Positions 7,554 through 32,200 of a stretch of 64,000 bases of DNA are shown here, one piece after another (within the stretch, counting starts at the first letter, position 1; every line of letters starts with the position of its first letter). This DNA comes from Streptomyces roseifaciens. GTDB taxonomy: Bacteria > Actinomycetota > Actinomycetes > Streptomycetales > Streptomycetaceae. The stretch covers positions 1,470,530 to 1,534,529 of the forward strand of contig NZ_LNBE01000003.1 in NCBI RefSeq assembly GCF_001445655.1, written 5' to 3'. The notes below the pieces were generated by a model. That model ran no database searches and was not told where the DNA came from. It was given only the letters and a program-made list of their open reading frames with translations. Made by a program: the position numbers and the translations under genes.

Positions 7554-8375
7554 ATGGGGAGAGCCTTCCGGAGTGTCACTCGTGCTGCTGTTGCGCTCGC
7601 CGTCGCCTGTGCAGGAGCTCTGGCCGCCGCGCCTGCGGCACCCGCGGCGCAGACCGCCGCCTCGGTGTCGGGCGGCTGCAGCATGGACCTCGGCGCGCAG
7701 GGCAACGCCACCGGTGCGTCCGGCAGTCCGGTCTCCGTTCCCCGTGCCGACGGCCGCGTCGATCAGTTCCAGGTGTTCCACGACTCCACCGCCACGCGAG
7801 GCCTGCCGTTCGTCTGGCACCGCGCGCAGTCGGCGCCCGGAGGCTCCTACGGGGCCTGGGAGCGGGTCAGTGCGGGTACGGTCGGCCCCAAGGCGGGCTT
7901 CGTGACCGCCGTCGAGAATGCGGCGGGCGGGCTGGAGGTGTTCTGGCTCGACCACGGAGGCTTCTGCCACTCCGTGCAGGGGCCGGCGGGCGGGCAGTGG
8001 TCCACCCCGGAGGACTTCGGTCTCCAGCCGTCCCCGTACCACGGCTTCCTCGCGCTCTTCAAAAGGTCGAACGGCACGCTCATAGCCATGGCCTCCTCCG
8101 GCAAGCCGGACCGCTCCATGGAGTCGCGCACCCAGCTGAGCTCCGACGGCGTCTGGCGCCCGGCGGTGGCCATGGGCAAGGTGCCCGAGACGGACGTCGG
8201 CCTGGGGCAGCCGAGCACCATCACCGAACTGCCCGACCGGCGGCTGAAGGTGACGGCCCGTGAGTGGAACCGCGACCGCTACTGGCAGACCACCGAGGTG
8301 GCCCCGAACGACGGGATACCCAGTGGGTGGTGGTCCTCGGAGTGGCAGCTCTGCGCCACGCCGCAGTGCGACTGA
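7554..8375 (+). CDS. Secreted lectin-like (PLL/beta-propeller type) protein
   Basis: 273 residues from the ATG at 7554; upstream in-frame starts would precede the signal peptide with an Arg/Pro-rich tail. Residues 1-36 are a Sec signal with twin positive charges, a long hydrophobic core and an AAPAAPAAQTA cleavage region. The mature part has degenerate repeats of the PLL/fucolectin type: DGRVDQFQVFHDS...FVWHRAQSAPGG...YGAWERV and GGLEVFWLDHGGFCHSVQGPAGGQWSTPEDF. Four Cys residues could form two disulfides. Such proteins are secreted sugar-binding or surface proteins; no catalytic residues are seen. It stands alone, ending 77 bases before the iron box of the arginine operon. Confidence 0.75.
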   Translation: MGRAFRSVTRAAVALAVACAGALAAAPAAPAAQTAASVSGGCSMDLGAQGNATGASGSPVSVPRADGRVDQFQVFHDSTATRGLPFVWHRAQSAPGGSYGAWERVSAGTVGPKAGFVTAVENAAGGLEVFWLDHGGFCHSVQGPAGGQWSTPEDFGLQPSPYHGFLALFKRSNGTLIAMASSGKPDRSMESRTQLSSDGVWRPAVAMGKVPETDVGLGQPSTITELPDRRLKVTAREWNRDRYWQTTEVAPNDGIPSGWWSSEWQLCATPQCD

Positions 8376-8452
8376 GGCGGGGCTCCGCCACCGTACGACC
8401 CCGCCGATGTGATCTTTCCGTCGAACGAAGTCGATCACTTGCCCGATGCAGG

Positions 8453-8471
8453 TTAGGTTAGCCTAAGCTAA
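8453..8471 (+). promoter_or_regulatory. Iron box (DmdR/IdeR-type) upstream of argC
   Basis: TTAGGTTAGCCTAAGCTAA matches 17 of 19 positions of the palindromic iron box found perfect at 13067. A -35-like TTGCCC lies at 8439-8444, placing the box over the -10 region. The distance to argC is 168 bases. Expected effect: repression of the arginine genes when Fe(II)-regulator is abundant. Confidence 0.8.
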
Positions 8472-8621
8472 GTCCCGCTTCGGGTGTCGTCCTGCACTCC
8501 TCGAGACCGCCTTGCCCTGCACGGCGGTGGTAGTGCTGCACGGAATCCGATGCCGGCTCGGCCTTTCTTCGGCAGACGGATTTGTGCACATCTGTACAGC
8601 TCCGTCCTGCCCTGGCAATGA

Positions 8622-9756
<1,135 letters not shown>

Positions 9757-9760
<4 letters not shown>

Positions 9761-10908
9761 GCGTCACCGCAGCGAAGGGATTCGCGGCCGCGGGCATCGC
9801 CGCCGGGATCAAGGAGAGCGGCAGCCCCGACCTGGCCCTGGTCGTCAACCGCGGCCCGCGCCTGACCGCCGCCGGCGTCTTCACCGCCAACCGCGTCAAG
9901 GCCGCGCCCGTGGTGTGGTCGCAGCAGGTCCTGGAAGGCGGCCGGGTCTCGGCCGTGGTCCTCAACTCCGGCGGCGCCAACGCCTGCACGGGACCGGACG
10001 GCTTCCGGGACACCCGCGCCACCGCCGAGAAGGCGGCCGAGGCGCTGGGGCACAGTGCGGGAGAGATCGCCGTGGCGTCCACGGGACTGATCGGCGTGAG
10101 GCTGCCGATGGACCGGCTGCTGCCGGGCATCGGCATAGCGGTCGGCGAACTCTCGGAGCTCGGTGGTGAGAAGGCCGCCATCGCCATCAAGACCACGGAC
10201 ACCGTGCACAAGACGGCCGTGGTCCAGGGCGAGGGCTGGACCGTGGGCGGCATGGCCAAGGGTGCGGGCATGCTCGCCCCGGGCCTGGCGACCATGCTGG
10301 TGGTCCTGACCACCGATGCTGACGTCGACGCCGCCGGTCTCGACGCCGCTCTGCGCGCCGCGACCCGGAAGACCTTCGACCGGGTCGACTCCGACGGGTG
10401 CATGTCCACCAACGACACGGTGCTGCTGCTCGCCTCGGGCGCCGCCGAAGTGACCCCCGCCCAGGACGTGTTCGCCGAGGCCGTCCGGGCCGTCTGCGAC
10501 GACCTGGCCCGTCAGCTGATCGGTGACGCCGAGGGCGCCAGCAAGGACATCCGCATCGAGGTGATCAATGCTGCCACCGAGGACGACGCGGTCGAGGTCG
10601 GGCGCTCCATCGCCCGGAACAACCTCCTCAAGTGCGCCCTCCACGGCGAGGACCCCAACTGGGGCCGGGTGCTCTCGGCGATCGGTACGACGTCCGCCGC
10701 CTTCGACCCGGACAAGCTCAACGTGGCCATCAACGACGTCTGGGTCTGCCGGAACGGCTCCGTCGGCGACGACCGCGACCTCGTCGACATGCGCTACCGG
10801 GAGGTGCGCATCACCGCGGACCTGGCCGAGGGCGGCGAGTCCGCCGTCATCTGGGCCAACGACCTCACCGCCGACTACGTCCACGAGAACAGCGCGTACT
10901 CCTCATGA
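9757..10908 (+). CDS. argJ: Bifunctional ornithine acetyltransferase / N-acetylglutamate synthase
   Basis: 383 residues from the GTG at 9757 ([18 protein letters not shown]), ribosome site GAGGA seven bases upstream. The self-cleavage site is the conserved Ala-Thr in [14 protein letters not shown]; Thr179 becomes the N-terminal nucleophile of the beta subunit. ArgJ moves the acetyl group from N-acetylornithine to glutamate, releasing ornithine, so the pathway can recycle acetyl groups. Some family members also use acetyl-CoA, and the sequence alone does not settle which form this is. It overlaps argB by ATGA, giving a tightly coupled argCJBD unit that delivers ornithine next to ornithine N5-monooxygenase and hydroxyornithine-loading NRPS modules. 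Confidence 0.97.
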
Positions 10909-11840
10909 ACAACAAAGCCCGTACCGTCATCGAAGCCCTGCCCTGGCTCCGGCGCTTCCACGGCAAGACCGTCGTCGTCAAGTTCGGCGGCAACGCCATG
11001 GTCGACGAGGAGCTGAAGGCCGCCTTCGCCCAGGACGTCGTCTCGCTGCGCTACGCGGGGCTGCGCCCCGTGGTGGTGCACGGCGGCGGTCCGCAGATCA
11101 GTGCGCAGCTGGACCGGCTGGGCCTGGAGTCGGAGTTCAAGGCCGGCCTGAGGGTGACCACGCCGGAGGCCATGGAGGTCGTCCGCATGGTGCTCGCCGG
11201 GCAGGTGCAGCGCGAACTCGTCGGCCTGATCAACCGTCACGGACCCTTCGCCGTAGGCATGACGGGCGAGGACGCCCACACGATGACGGCCACCAAGCGC
11301 TACGCCGACGTCGACGGCGAACGCGTCGACATCGGGCTCGTCGGCGACATCGTCGCGGTGGAGCCGGAGACGCTGGAGGCGCTCCTGGCCTGCGGCCGCA
11401 TCCCCGTCGTCTCGCCCGTCGCGCGCGGCGCGGACGGCGAGATCTACAACATCAACGCCGACCTGGCCGCGGCCGCCCTCGCGGAGGCCCTGGGCGCCGA
11501 GAAGCTGATCGTCCTCACCGACGTCGAGGGCCTCTACGCGGACTGGCCCCGCAGCACGGACGTCATCCGCAGTCTGACGGCCGGTGAGCTGGAGGCCCTG
11601 CTGCCGCGCCTGGCCAGCGGGATGGTGCCCAAGATGGAGGGCTGCCTGCGGGCGGTGCGCGCCGGGGTGCGCACGGCACACGTCCTGGACGGGCGGGTCC
11701 CGCACTCCCTGCTGCTGGAGGTCTTCACGGGCGAGGGCGTCGGCACGGCCGTCGTCCCCGATCCACCACCGCCTGCAGCGGCCCTCGTCGCAGGGCCTGC
11801 CGGCCCCGCCGGTGCCGTCCGGGAGAGGGTTTCCGCATGA
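10905..11840 (+). CDS. argB: Acetylglutamate kinase
   Basis: 311 residues, ATG in an ATGA overlap with argJ. Amino-acid-kinase fold motifs are clear: [54 protein letters not shown] and the C-terminal GGM-like SGMVPKMEG. The enzyme phosphorylates N-acetylglutamate. The N-terminus begins [20 protein letters not shown], like arginine-sensitive hexameric kinases, but whether feedback inhibition is retained cannot be read from the sequence. A feedback-relaxed copy would make sense for siderophore supply. The last 30 residues are an Ala/Pro/Gly tail longer than usual. It overlaps argD by four bases. Confidence 0.96.
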   Translation: MNNKARTVIEALPWLRRFHGKTVVVKFGGNAMVDEELKAAFAQDVVSLRYAGLRPVVVHGGGPQISAQLDRLGLESEFKAGLRVTTPEAMEVVRMVLAGQVQRELVGLINRHGPFAVGMTGEDAHTMTATKRYADVDGERVDIGLVGDIVAVEPETLEALLACGRIPVVSPVARGADGEIYNINADLAAAALAEALGAEKLIVLTDVEGLYADWPRSTDVIRSLTAGELEALLPRLASGMVPKMEGCLRAVRAGVRTAHVLDGRVPHSLLLEVFTGEGVGTAVVPDPPPPAAALVAGPAGPAGAVRERVSA

Positions 11841-13033
11841 GCGGGCGACAGGCCCCGGCCCCGGGGCGGAGCGGCGCCGCACTGGCGGGCCGGTGGAAGG
11901 GCGCGCTGATGGACACGTACGGCACGCCTCCGCTGGCGCTGGTGCGCGGCCGGGGCGTGACCGTCGAGGACGCGGACGGCCGCACGTACCTCGACTTCAT
12001 CGGCGGCATCGCCGTCAACGCACTGGGCCACGGGCACCCGGCGGTGGTGGAGGCGGTCGGCCGGCAGCTCGCCCTCCTCGGCCACGTGTCCAACCTGTAC
12101 GTGGCCGAGCCGCCCGTACGGCTGGCCGAGCGGCTGCTGGAACTGGCCGGCCGCGAGGGGCGGGTGTTCTTCTCCAACTCGGGGGCGGAGGCCGTCGAGG
12201 CCGCGTTCAAGATCGCGCGGCGGACGGGGCGCACCCACATGGTCACCGCCGTCGGCGGCTTCCACGGCCGCACGATGGGGGCCCTGGCGCTCACGGGCCA
12301 ACCCGCCAAGCAGGAACCCTTCCTGCCGCTGCCCGGCGAGGTGAGTCACGTCCCGTACGGGGACGTGGCGGCGCTGCGGGCCGCGGTGAGCGAGCGGACC
12401 GCGGCGGTGGTCCTGGAGCCCGTACAGGGGGAGAACGGCGTCGTGCCGGCGCCACCCGGATACCTGCGGGCCGCCCGGGAGATCACCGAGGCCGCCGGGG
12501 CGCTGCTGGTGCTGGACGAGATCCAGACGGGCATGGGGCGCACCGGGCACTGGTTCGCCCACCGGGCCGCGGAAGTCGAGCCGGACGTCGTGACCCTCGC
12601 GAAGGGGCTGGGCGGCGGGCTGCCGATCGGGGCCACCCTCGCCTTCGGGCGGGCCGCCGGACTGCTGACGCCCGGTCAGCACGGCTCCACGTTCGGCGGG
12701 AACCCGGTGACGTGCGCGGCTGCGCTCGCCGTGCTCGCCACCATCGAGGCCGACGGCCTGCTGGAGCACGTCCGGCGCGTGGGCGAGCGGCTGCGGGCCG
12801 GCATCGAGGCGACGGGCCATCCGCTGCTGCGCGAGGTGCGGGGAGCGGGTCTGCTCCTGGGCGTGGTCCTCACCGAGCCGGTGGCGGCACGTGCCCAACT
12901 CGCCGCCCAGGAGGCCGGGTTCCTGGTGAACGCGCCGGTCCCGGACGTCCTGCGGCTCGCTCCGCCGCTCATTCTCGCCGAGGAGCAGGCGGACGCCTTC
13001 GTGGCGGCACTGCCGGGGATTCTGGGCTCCTGA
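11837..13033 (+). CDS. argD: Acetylornithine aminotransferase
   Basis: 398 residues, ATG in an ATGA overlap with argB. It is a class-III PLP aminotransferase: [18 protein letters not shown], the glycine/aromatic [26 protein letters not shown], and Schiff-base Lys256 in TLAKGLGGG. It converts N-acetylglutamate semialdehyde to N-acetylornithine using glutamate. It is the last gene of the unit; unlike the common argCJBDRGH arrangement there is no argR, argG or argH behind it. The next element is the iron box of the siderophore operon 33 bases after its stop. This supports a dedicated ornithine pathway that stops before arginine. Confidence 0.96.
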   Translation: MSGRQAPAPGRSGAALAGRWKGALMDTYGTPPLALVRGRGVTVEDADGRTYLDFIGGIAVNALGHGHPAVVEAVGRQLALLGHVSNLYVAEPPVRLAERLLELAGREGRVFFSNSGAEAVEAAFKIARRTGRTHMVTAVGGFHGRTMGALALTGQPAKQEPFLPLPGEVSHVPYGDVAALRAAVSERTAAVVLEPVQGENGVVPAPPGYLRAAREITEAAGALLVLDEIQTGMGRTGHWFAHRAAEVEPDVVTLAKGLGGGLPIGATLAFGRAAGLLTPGQHGSTFGGNPVTCAAALAVLATIEADGLLEHVRRVGERLRAGIEATGHPLLREVRGAGLLLGVVLTEPVAARAQLAAQEAGFLVNAPVPDVLRLAPPLILAEEQADAFVAALPGILGS

Positions 13034-13042
13034 CGCCCCGAC

Positions 13043-13085
13043 TTGACACCCCACCTGGGCGGAAAGTTAGGTTAGGCTAACCTAA
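13043..13085 (+). promoter_or_regulatory. Promoter with perfect iron box ahead of the siderophore operon
   Basis: TTGACA at 13043-13048 is followed by the perfect 19-base palindromic iron box TTAGGTTAGGCTAACCTAA at 13067-13085. The -10 hexamer (TAGGTT-like, 13068-13073) lies inside the box. Binding of a DmdR/IdeR-type regulator with Fe(II) would block the promoter directly. It is about 100 bases ahead of the monooxygenase start. Confidence 0.9.
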
Positions 13086-13181
13086 GCATCAAGTTCTTGG
13101 GTTGCCCCCACCACGCCCCTGACCTGCACAGCAGGCAGGCGTCGGCCTCGTGGGAACGAGCAACACAACGAAAGGATGAGC

Positions 13182-14600
13182 ATGTCGGTACGGCGCGGGG
13201 ACACCGCACACACGGGGTGCGGCCCCATCGAGGACCTGGTCGGCATAGGCTTCGGCCCCGCCAACCTGGCCCTCGCCATCGCGATCGACGAGCACAACCG
13301 CCGTAACCCCGGCAGTGCGATCCGCGCGGGCTTCCTCGAGCGCCAGCAGCGGTTCGGCTGGCACCAGGGCATGCTCATCGAGGGCGCCACCATGCAGGTG
13401 TCCTTCCTCAAGGACCTCGTCACCATGCGGGACCCCGGCAGCCGCTTCTCCTTCCTGCACTACCTGCAGGAGCGCGGTCGGCTCGCCGACTTCATCAACC
13501 AGAAGACGTTCTTCCCCACCCGCGTCGAGTTCCACGACTACTTCGAGTGGTGCGCGGGCGAGTTCGCCTCCGCCGTCGACTACGGCCGGACGGCCGTCGC
13601 CCTGCAGCCCGTACGGAACGACGGCGTCACCGAGTCCGTGGACGTCGTCTCCCGCAGCGTGCAGGACCCGGCCGACGAGAGCGTCCGCCGCACCCGCAAC
13701 ATCGTCCTCGGCACCGGCCTCACCCCGCGCCTCCCCGAAGGCGTCTCCCTCGGCCCGCACGTCTGGCACAACCGCGACCTGCTCTTCCGCGCCGCGGAGC
13801 TCACCGGCCGGCCGCACCGCCGCTTCGTCGTCGTCGGCGCCGGCCAGTCCGCCGCCGAGAGCGCCGAATACCTCCACCGCACCTTCCCCGACGCCGAGGT
13901 CTGCGCCGTCTTCTCGCGCTACGGCTACAGCCCCGCCGACGACAGCCCCTTCGCCAACCGCATCTTCGACCCCGCCGCCGTCGACCACTTCTACGACGCC
14001 CCCGAGGACGTCAAGCAGGCGCTGCTGGACTACCACGGCAACACCAACTACTCCGTCGTCGACGGCGAGCTGATCGAACAGCTCTACCGCACCGCGTACC
14101 AGGAGAAGGTCCAGGGGCGCGAGCGGCTGCGCATCCTCAACACCAGCCGGCTCACCGCCGTCGAGGACGTCCGCGGCGGCGGAGCGCGCGCCGTGATCCG
14201 CTCGCTCGCGTCCGGCGAGGACTTCACCCTCGACTGCGACGCCGTCGTCCTCGCCACCGGCTACCGGCCCGCCGACCCGCGCGAACTCCTCGGCGAGCTC
14301 GCCGAGGAATGCCTCACCGACGAGCAGGGCCGGCTCCGCATCGACCGCGACCACCGCGTGATGACCACCGGCCGGATCCGCGCCGGCATCTACCTCCAGG
14401 GCGGCAGCACCGAGCACACGCACGGCATCACGTCGACCCTGCTGTCCACGCTCGCCGTCCGCTCCGGGGAGATCTGCGAGTCGCTGGTGCGCGGTGTCCC
14501 GGCGGGCGCCCTCGCGGGCGCCGGTGCCGGTGTCCTTGCGGACGGGGGTGCCCGGGCGGACGGGGCGTCCGCCGACGAGCTGGCGGTCCAAGTCGGCTGA
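13182..14600 (+). CDS. L-ornithine N5-monooxygenase (siderophore)
   Basis: 472 residues from the ATG at 13182, placed five bases after AAGGA; an ATG six bases earlier lacks ribosome-site spacing. It belongs to the SidA/PvdA/CchB class: FAD motif GIGFGPANLALA, substrate region GMLIEGATMQVSFLKDLVTMRDP, NADPH motif VVGAGQSAAE, and the late VVLATGY motif. It hydroxylates the side-chain amine of free ornithine with NADPH and O2, giving N5-hydroxyornithine. The gene opens the main siderophore operon behind a perfect iron box and directly follows the ornithine genes. The last 45 residues are an Ala/Gly-rich tail absent from typical homologues. Confidence 0.96.
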   Translation: MSVRRGDTAHTGCGPIEDLVGIGFGPANLALAIAIDEHNRRNPGSAIRAGFLERQQRFGWHQGMLIEGATMQVSFLKDLVTMRDPGSRFSFLHYLQERGRLADFINQKTFFPTRVEFHDYFEWCAGEFASAVDYGRTAVALQPVRNDGVTESVDVVSRSVQDPADESVRRTRNIVLGTGLTPRLPEGVSLGPHVWHNRDLLFRAAELTGRPHRRFVVVGAGQSAAESAEYLHRTFPDAEVCAVFSRYGYSPADDSPFANRIFDPAAVDHFYDAPEDVKQALLDYHGNTNYSVVDGELIEQLYRTAYQEKVQGRERLRILNTSRLTAVEDVRGGGARAVIRSLASGEDFTLDCDAVVLATGYRPADPRELLGELAEECLTDEQGRLRIDRDHRVMTTGRIRAGIYLQGGSTEHTHGITSTLLSTLAVRSGEICESLVRGVPAGALAGAGAGVLADGGARADGASADELAVQVG

Positions 14601-14958
14601 GCCGCGGGGGCGGTGGGGCTGGTGGGGCGTCCGGCCCGCGACCGCCGGGGCCGTCCCCCATCCGGCCCCGCCGGTCCGGCCGATCCGGCTGAGGCATCTG
14701 CTTCCGCCGCGACGGCGATCAGCGCCCTCGGCGCGTACCGGCGGTGCCGGACCGGCCGGGCCCGTGGGGCACCGCCGGGATCCGCCGTCGTGGTCGCGCG
14801 CCGTTGCGGCGGAGGGGAATGCCCAGGCGGTTTGGAACCGCCTGGTCCATCCCCACCCCGGCCCCGCCGACCCCGCTCACCCCGTACCCCCTCCGCGAAA
14901 GCCGCCCGTCCGCTCCGTCGTCCCTCCCCTCTTTTCTGTCTCTCCCGAAGGGATCCCC
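14601..14958. other. Non-coding gap inside the siderophore operon
   Basis: 358 bases between monooxygenase and aryl carrier protein genes show no convincing coding frame. A clear hairpin lies at 14823-14845 (listed separately). A ribosome site AAGGGA precedes the GTG at 14959. A second promoter could lie here, but no iron box or -35/-10 pair was recognised. Confidence 0.5.
14823..14845 (+). terminator. Hairpin between monooxygenase and carrier protein genes
   Basis: Perfect 10-base-pair stem (CCAGGCGGTT / AACCGCCTGG) with a three-base loop and no T-run. It could be a partial terminator, an RNA-processing site or a stability element that lowers expression of one side of the operon. Confidence 0.45.
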
Positions 14959-15207
14959 GTGCCCTCCCCGACCCTTTCCCTCGACTCCGTTCGTCTCGAC
15001 GTCGCCGCCGTGCTCGGCGAGGAGCCCGCGGACGTTCCCGTCGACGAGAACCTGCAGGACCTCGGCCTCGACTCCATCCGCGTGATGACGCTCGTCGAGC
15101 GGTGGCGCGCCCACGGCCATGCCGTCGAGTTCGCCGAACTCATCGAGGCCACCCCCACCGTCCGCGGCTGGTACGAGCACCTGTCCGCCTCCGCGCCCGC
15201 CTCCTGA
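14959..15207 (+). CDS. Stand-alone aryl carrier protein
   Basis: 82 residues from a GTG at 14959 with AAGGGA upstream. The carrier motif DLGLDSIRVMTLVERWR places the phosphopantetheine Ser at residue 39. The segment RAHGHAVEFAELIEATPTVRGWYEHL aligns well with the C-terminal aryl carrier domain of EntB-type proteins. It lacks the isochorismatase domain, so it only carries the acid. It should be loaded with 2,3-dihydroxybenzoate or salicylate by an aryl-AMP ligase and pass it to the EntF-type C domain that starts the first NRPS. No such ligase and no dihydroxybenzoate genes lie in the window, so loading must come from elsewhere in the genome. Confidence 0.85.
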   Translation: MPSPTLSLDSVRLDVAAVLGEEPADVPVDENLQDLGLDSIRVMTLVERWRAHGHAVEFAELIEATPTVRGWYEHLSASAPAS

Positions 15208-15252
15208 CCTCCCGCCCGCCCCCTCACCCACGCGCACCGCCCTAGGAGAACC

Positions 15253-16233
15253 ATGAACCCCCGTGCCGCCCGCGGCCGTACCGCCGTCGCCCTCGCCGGC
15301 GCCGCCGCCCTGCTGACCCTGACCGCGTGCGGCGGCAACAGTTCGAGCGCCTCCGAGGCCGGGGGCGGGGGCAAGGACGGGAAGGGCCGGGTGATCGAGG
15401 CGACCAACGGCAAGGTCACCGTGCCGGCCGCGCCCAAGCGCGTCGTCGGCATCTCCTACGCCACCGGCGCCCTGCTGGACCTCGGCGTCGAGCCCGTCGG
15501 CACCAGCGCCATCGACGAGAACAACCCCGTGGAGCTGCTGCCTTCGCAGACCGAGCGGGCCAAGAGGATCACCTCGATCGGCTCGGGCATCGAGACGAAC
15601 ATCGAGAAGGTCGCCTCGCTCAAGCCCGACCTGATCGTCGTCGAGGGCGCCACCGCCTTCGACTGGAACGTCAAGAAGCTCGAAGGCATCGCGCCCACGC
15701 TCTACTTCGGCATCAAGACGCCCGTCGACCTGCTCAACGCGCAGGAGAAGATCGCGCAGGCCGTCGGCAAGGAGGACGCCTTCACCAAGCTGAAGACGGA
15801 CTACCGGCAGAAGGCCGAGAAGATCAAGAACACTTACGGGGACAAGCTCAAGTCCGTGAACTGGGCCGTCGCTTCCTCCTACGGCAACGGCGAGTTCATC
15901 GTCGACACCCGTACGTCGTGGGTGGGCCGCATCCTCGCCGACGTCGGCGCCAAGTTCGCCAAGGCGGCCGACGACGGCAAGGAGCACGAGGTGACCTACT
16001 CCCAGGAGAAGATCGAGGTCCTGTCGGACGCCGACGTGATCCTCGTACCGCGCGCGGCCGCCACCGGCGAGGTGTCCAAGGAGGTCAAGGAGCTCCAGGA
16101 CAAGCCCTCCTGGAAGCTGCTGAAGGCGTCGAAGGACAACCGCGTCCTGCCGGTCACCTACGCCACCGCCGACCGCTACGGGACCTCGATCGACGTCCTC
16201 GACCAGATCGAGAAGGTCCTCAAGGGCCTCTAG
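15253..16233 (+). CDS. Ferric-siderophore-binding lipoprotein (FepB/FecB type)
   Basis: 326 residues; AGGAG lies five bases before the ATG. The lipobox is LTLTAC with lipidated Cys26, followed by a Ser/Gly linker. The periplasmic-binding fold typical of iron-siderophore uptake follows: KRVVGISYATGALLDLGVEPVG, SLKPDLIVVEG and the helix-rich hinge near EKIAQAVG. It should capture the ferric complex of this cluster's product outside the cell and hand it to the FecCD permeases at 44008-46211. Being inside the biosynthesis operon, it is co-expressed with the NRPS. Length is normal. Confidence 0.93.
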   Translation: MNPRAARGRTAVALAGAAALLTLTACGGNSSSASEAGGGGKDGKGRVIEATNGKVTVPAAPKRVVGISYATGALLDLGVEPVGTSAIDENNPVELLPSQTERAKRITSIGSGIETNIEKVASLKPDLIVVEGATAFDWNVKKLEGIAPTLYFGIKTPVDLLNAQEKIAQAVGKEDAFTKLKTDYRQKAEKIKNTYGDKLKSVNWAVASSYGNGEFIVDTRTSWVGRILADVGAKFAKAADDGKEHEVTYSQEKIEVLSDADVILVPRAAATGEVSKEVKELQDKPSWKLLKASKDNRVLPVTYATADRYGTSIDVLDQIEKVLKGL

Positions 16234-16311
16234 CCCTCCCGGATCCCCCCGCCTCACTCCCGTACCACCACCCCCAACCTCCCCGTATCACGAACGACCC
16301 GGAAGGCCGGC

Positions 16312-29204
<12,893 letters not shown>

Positions 29205-29208
<4 letters not shown>

Positions 29209-32200
29209 CCGGCCGCCGCACCCACGAACCGACCCCTGCCGACTCCCCGACCGAGAGCGCCACCATGACTGACTCCACCGACCTGAACCCGGCAGACGAC
29301 TCCGGCGCCGGATCCGCGCTCGAGGACGTCTACCCCCTGTCCTCCCTGCAGGAGGGCCTGCTCTTCCACGCCGTCTACGACGACGGCTCCCGCGACGTCT
29401 ACGTCGTCCAGTCCCACCTCGACCTCGACGGCCCCCTCGCCACAGCCGACCTGGCCGCCGCCACGGACGCGCTGCTGCAGCGCCACGCCAACCTGCGCGC
29501 CGGCTTCTGGTACGACGACGGCGAGGACCCCGTCCAGTTCGTCCAGCGCCACGTCGACACCCCGCTCCGCGAACTCGACCTCACCGCGCTCGCCGCCGAC
29601 CGGCCGGTCCAGGAGGAAGCGGTCCGCGCCGCCATGGAGCAGGACTGGAACCACCGCTTCGACCTCGCCGAACCGCCGCTGCTGCGGCTGACCCTGCTGC
29701 GGCTCGGCCCGGACACCGCCCGCCTCGTCGTCACCTGCCACCACCTGCTCCTCGACGGCTGGTCCATGCCGATCCTCGTCCGGGAGCTGCTCACCCTCGC
29801 CGGCTCCCGCGGCGACCTCGCCGCCCTGCCGCCCGTACGCCCCTACCGCGACCACCTCGAACTGCTCGCCGGCCGGGACACCGACGCCGCCCGGCGCGCC
29901 TGGACCGCCGCCCTCGACGGCATCACCGAGGCCCACCCGGTCGCCCCCGGAGCCGGCCTCGGCACCCCGGTCGAACCGGCGGACGTGGAGGCCGAGGCCG
30001 ACCCGGACCTCACCGCAGCCCTCACCGTCGCCGCCCGGACCCGCGGCCTGACCCTCGGCAACGTCCTGCACACGCTGTGGGGCGTCCTCGTGGGCTCCCT
30101 CACCGGCGCCACCGATGTCGTCAGCGGCACCACCGTCTCCGGCCGTCCCGCGGACCTGCCCGGCGCCGACGCCATGGTCGGCCTGTTCATCAACACCCTG
30201 CCGGTCCGCGTCCGCCTGGCACCCGGCGCCACGCTCGCCGCCACCGCCGCCGCCGTCCAGGCCGAGCAGGCCGCCCTGATGGACCACCAGCACCTCGGCC
30301 TCGGCGGCATCCAGCGCCTGACCCCCGTCGAAGGCCCCCTCTTCGACACCCTGCTCGTGGTGGAGAACTACGCCGGCAGCGACGACGTCCACGGCGTCCT
30401 CGGCGCGGCCGCGGCCACCGGCGGCCTGCGGGTCACCGGCCTCGGCGCCCGCGACGCCACCCACTACCCGCTGACCATGCGCGTCCTGCCCGGCGACACC
30501 CTGCGCCTGGAGCTCGGCTACCGCCCGGACGTCTTCGACCGCGCGGCCGCCGAGCGCATCACCGACCGCTTCCTGCACCTGCTCACCCTGTTCGCCGACG
30601 CCCCCGAGACGCCGCTGGCCCGGCTCGACCTGCTGCTCCCCGACGAGCGCCGCTCGCTGGCGGGGGAGTGGAACGCCACGGACCGGCCGGTGCCCGGCGG
30701 CACGCTGGTCACGCGGTTCGCCGAGCAGCTGGCGGCGACGCCGGACGCGACGGCCGTGGTGTACGAGGGCCGCGAACTGACGTACCGGCAGCTCGACGAG
30801 CTGTCGGACGGCCTGGCCGCCGAGCTGGCCGCCGCCGGTGCCGGAGCGGACCGGATCGTCGCCGTGGCCGTGCCGCGCTCCGCCGAGCTGATGGTGTCCC
30901 TGCTGGGCGTGCTGAAGTCCGGCGCCGCCTACCTCCCGCTGGACCTCGACCACCCCGCGGAGCGCCTGGCCGGGATGGCGGACGACGCCGCGCCCGTGTG
31001 CGTGCTGACCACCGGGGCCGAGCGCCCCCGGCTCTCCTGGCTGCAGGACGTGCCCGTCCTGTTCGCCGACGCGCCCCGCGCCGCCGCCCAGCCGAAGCAG
31101 CCCGCGGCGGGCCCGCAGCACGCCGCCTACGTCATCTACACCTCCGGCTCCACCGGCCGGCCCAAGGGCGTGGTGGTCACGCACGAGGCGATCGTGAACC
31201 GCCTGGACTGGATGCGCGACGCCTACGGGATCGGCGCCGGGGACCGGATCCTGCAGAAGACCCCCGCGAGCTTCGACGTGTCGGTGTGGGAGTTCTTCCT
31301 GCCGCTCGTCAGCGGCGCGGCCGTCGTCCTGGCCCGGCCCGGCGGCCACCGCGAGCCGGACTACCTGGCCGCGCTGGCCGGGCAGGCCTCCGTCACCACC
31401 GCGCACTTCGTCCCGTCGATGCTCACCGCCTTCACCGCCGCCGCGGAGCAGGACGAGACGATCCGCAGCGCCTTCCGGGGCGTCCGTCGCGTCTTCTGCT
31501 CGGGCGAGGCCCTGCCCGCCGCGGCCGTGGACCGGTTCGCGGCCCTGTGGCCGGGCACCGAGCTGCACAACCTGTACGGGCCGACCGAGGCGGCCGTGGA
31601 CGTGACGTACCACCGCGCCGAGCCCGGTGCCGCGGTCGTCCCCATCGGCCGTCCCGTGTGGAACACCCGCCTGCACGTGCTGGACGCGGCCCTGCGCCCC
31701 GTACCGGTGGGCGTGCCGGGCGAGCTCTACCTCGCCGGCGTCCAGCTGGCCCGCGGCTACCTCGACCGCGCGGGGCTGACGGCGTCGCGCTTCGTGGCCG
31801 ACCCGCAGGGCCCGGCCGGGACGCGCATGTACCGCACGGGCGACCTGGTCCGCCGCCGGGCCGACGGCGCCGTCGAGTACCTGGGCCGCACCGACGACCA
31901 GGTCAAGGTCCGCGGCTTCCGCATCGAGCTCGGCGAGATCGAGGCCGTCCTCGCCGCCCAACCCTCCGTCCGGCACACCGCCGTCCTCGTCCGCACCACC
32001 GCGGCCGGCGCCCAGCACGTCGTCGCCTACGTCGTCCCCGGCACCGGCACCGGCGCCGACCCCGACGCCCTGCGCGAGGCCTGCGCCGCCCGGCTGCCGG
32101 AATACATGGTCCCGTCCGCCTTCGTGACCCTCGACGCGCTGCCGCTGAGCGTCAACGGCAAGATCGACCGCAAGGCCCTGCCCGACGGCACCCCCGAACT

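Noticed and set aside
6669..8438. A 589-codon minus-strand frame spanning the gap and the secreted protein gene
   Set aside because: The translation is Pro/Arg-rich without ribosome site or family features, and it runs antisense to a gene with a clear signal peptide.
8405..8440. GTGATC...GATCAC inverted repeat near the arginine promoter as a second operator
   Set aside because: Short arms and a spacer of about 19 bases make it likely by chance; the iron box explains the site better.
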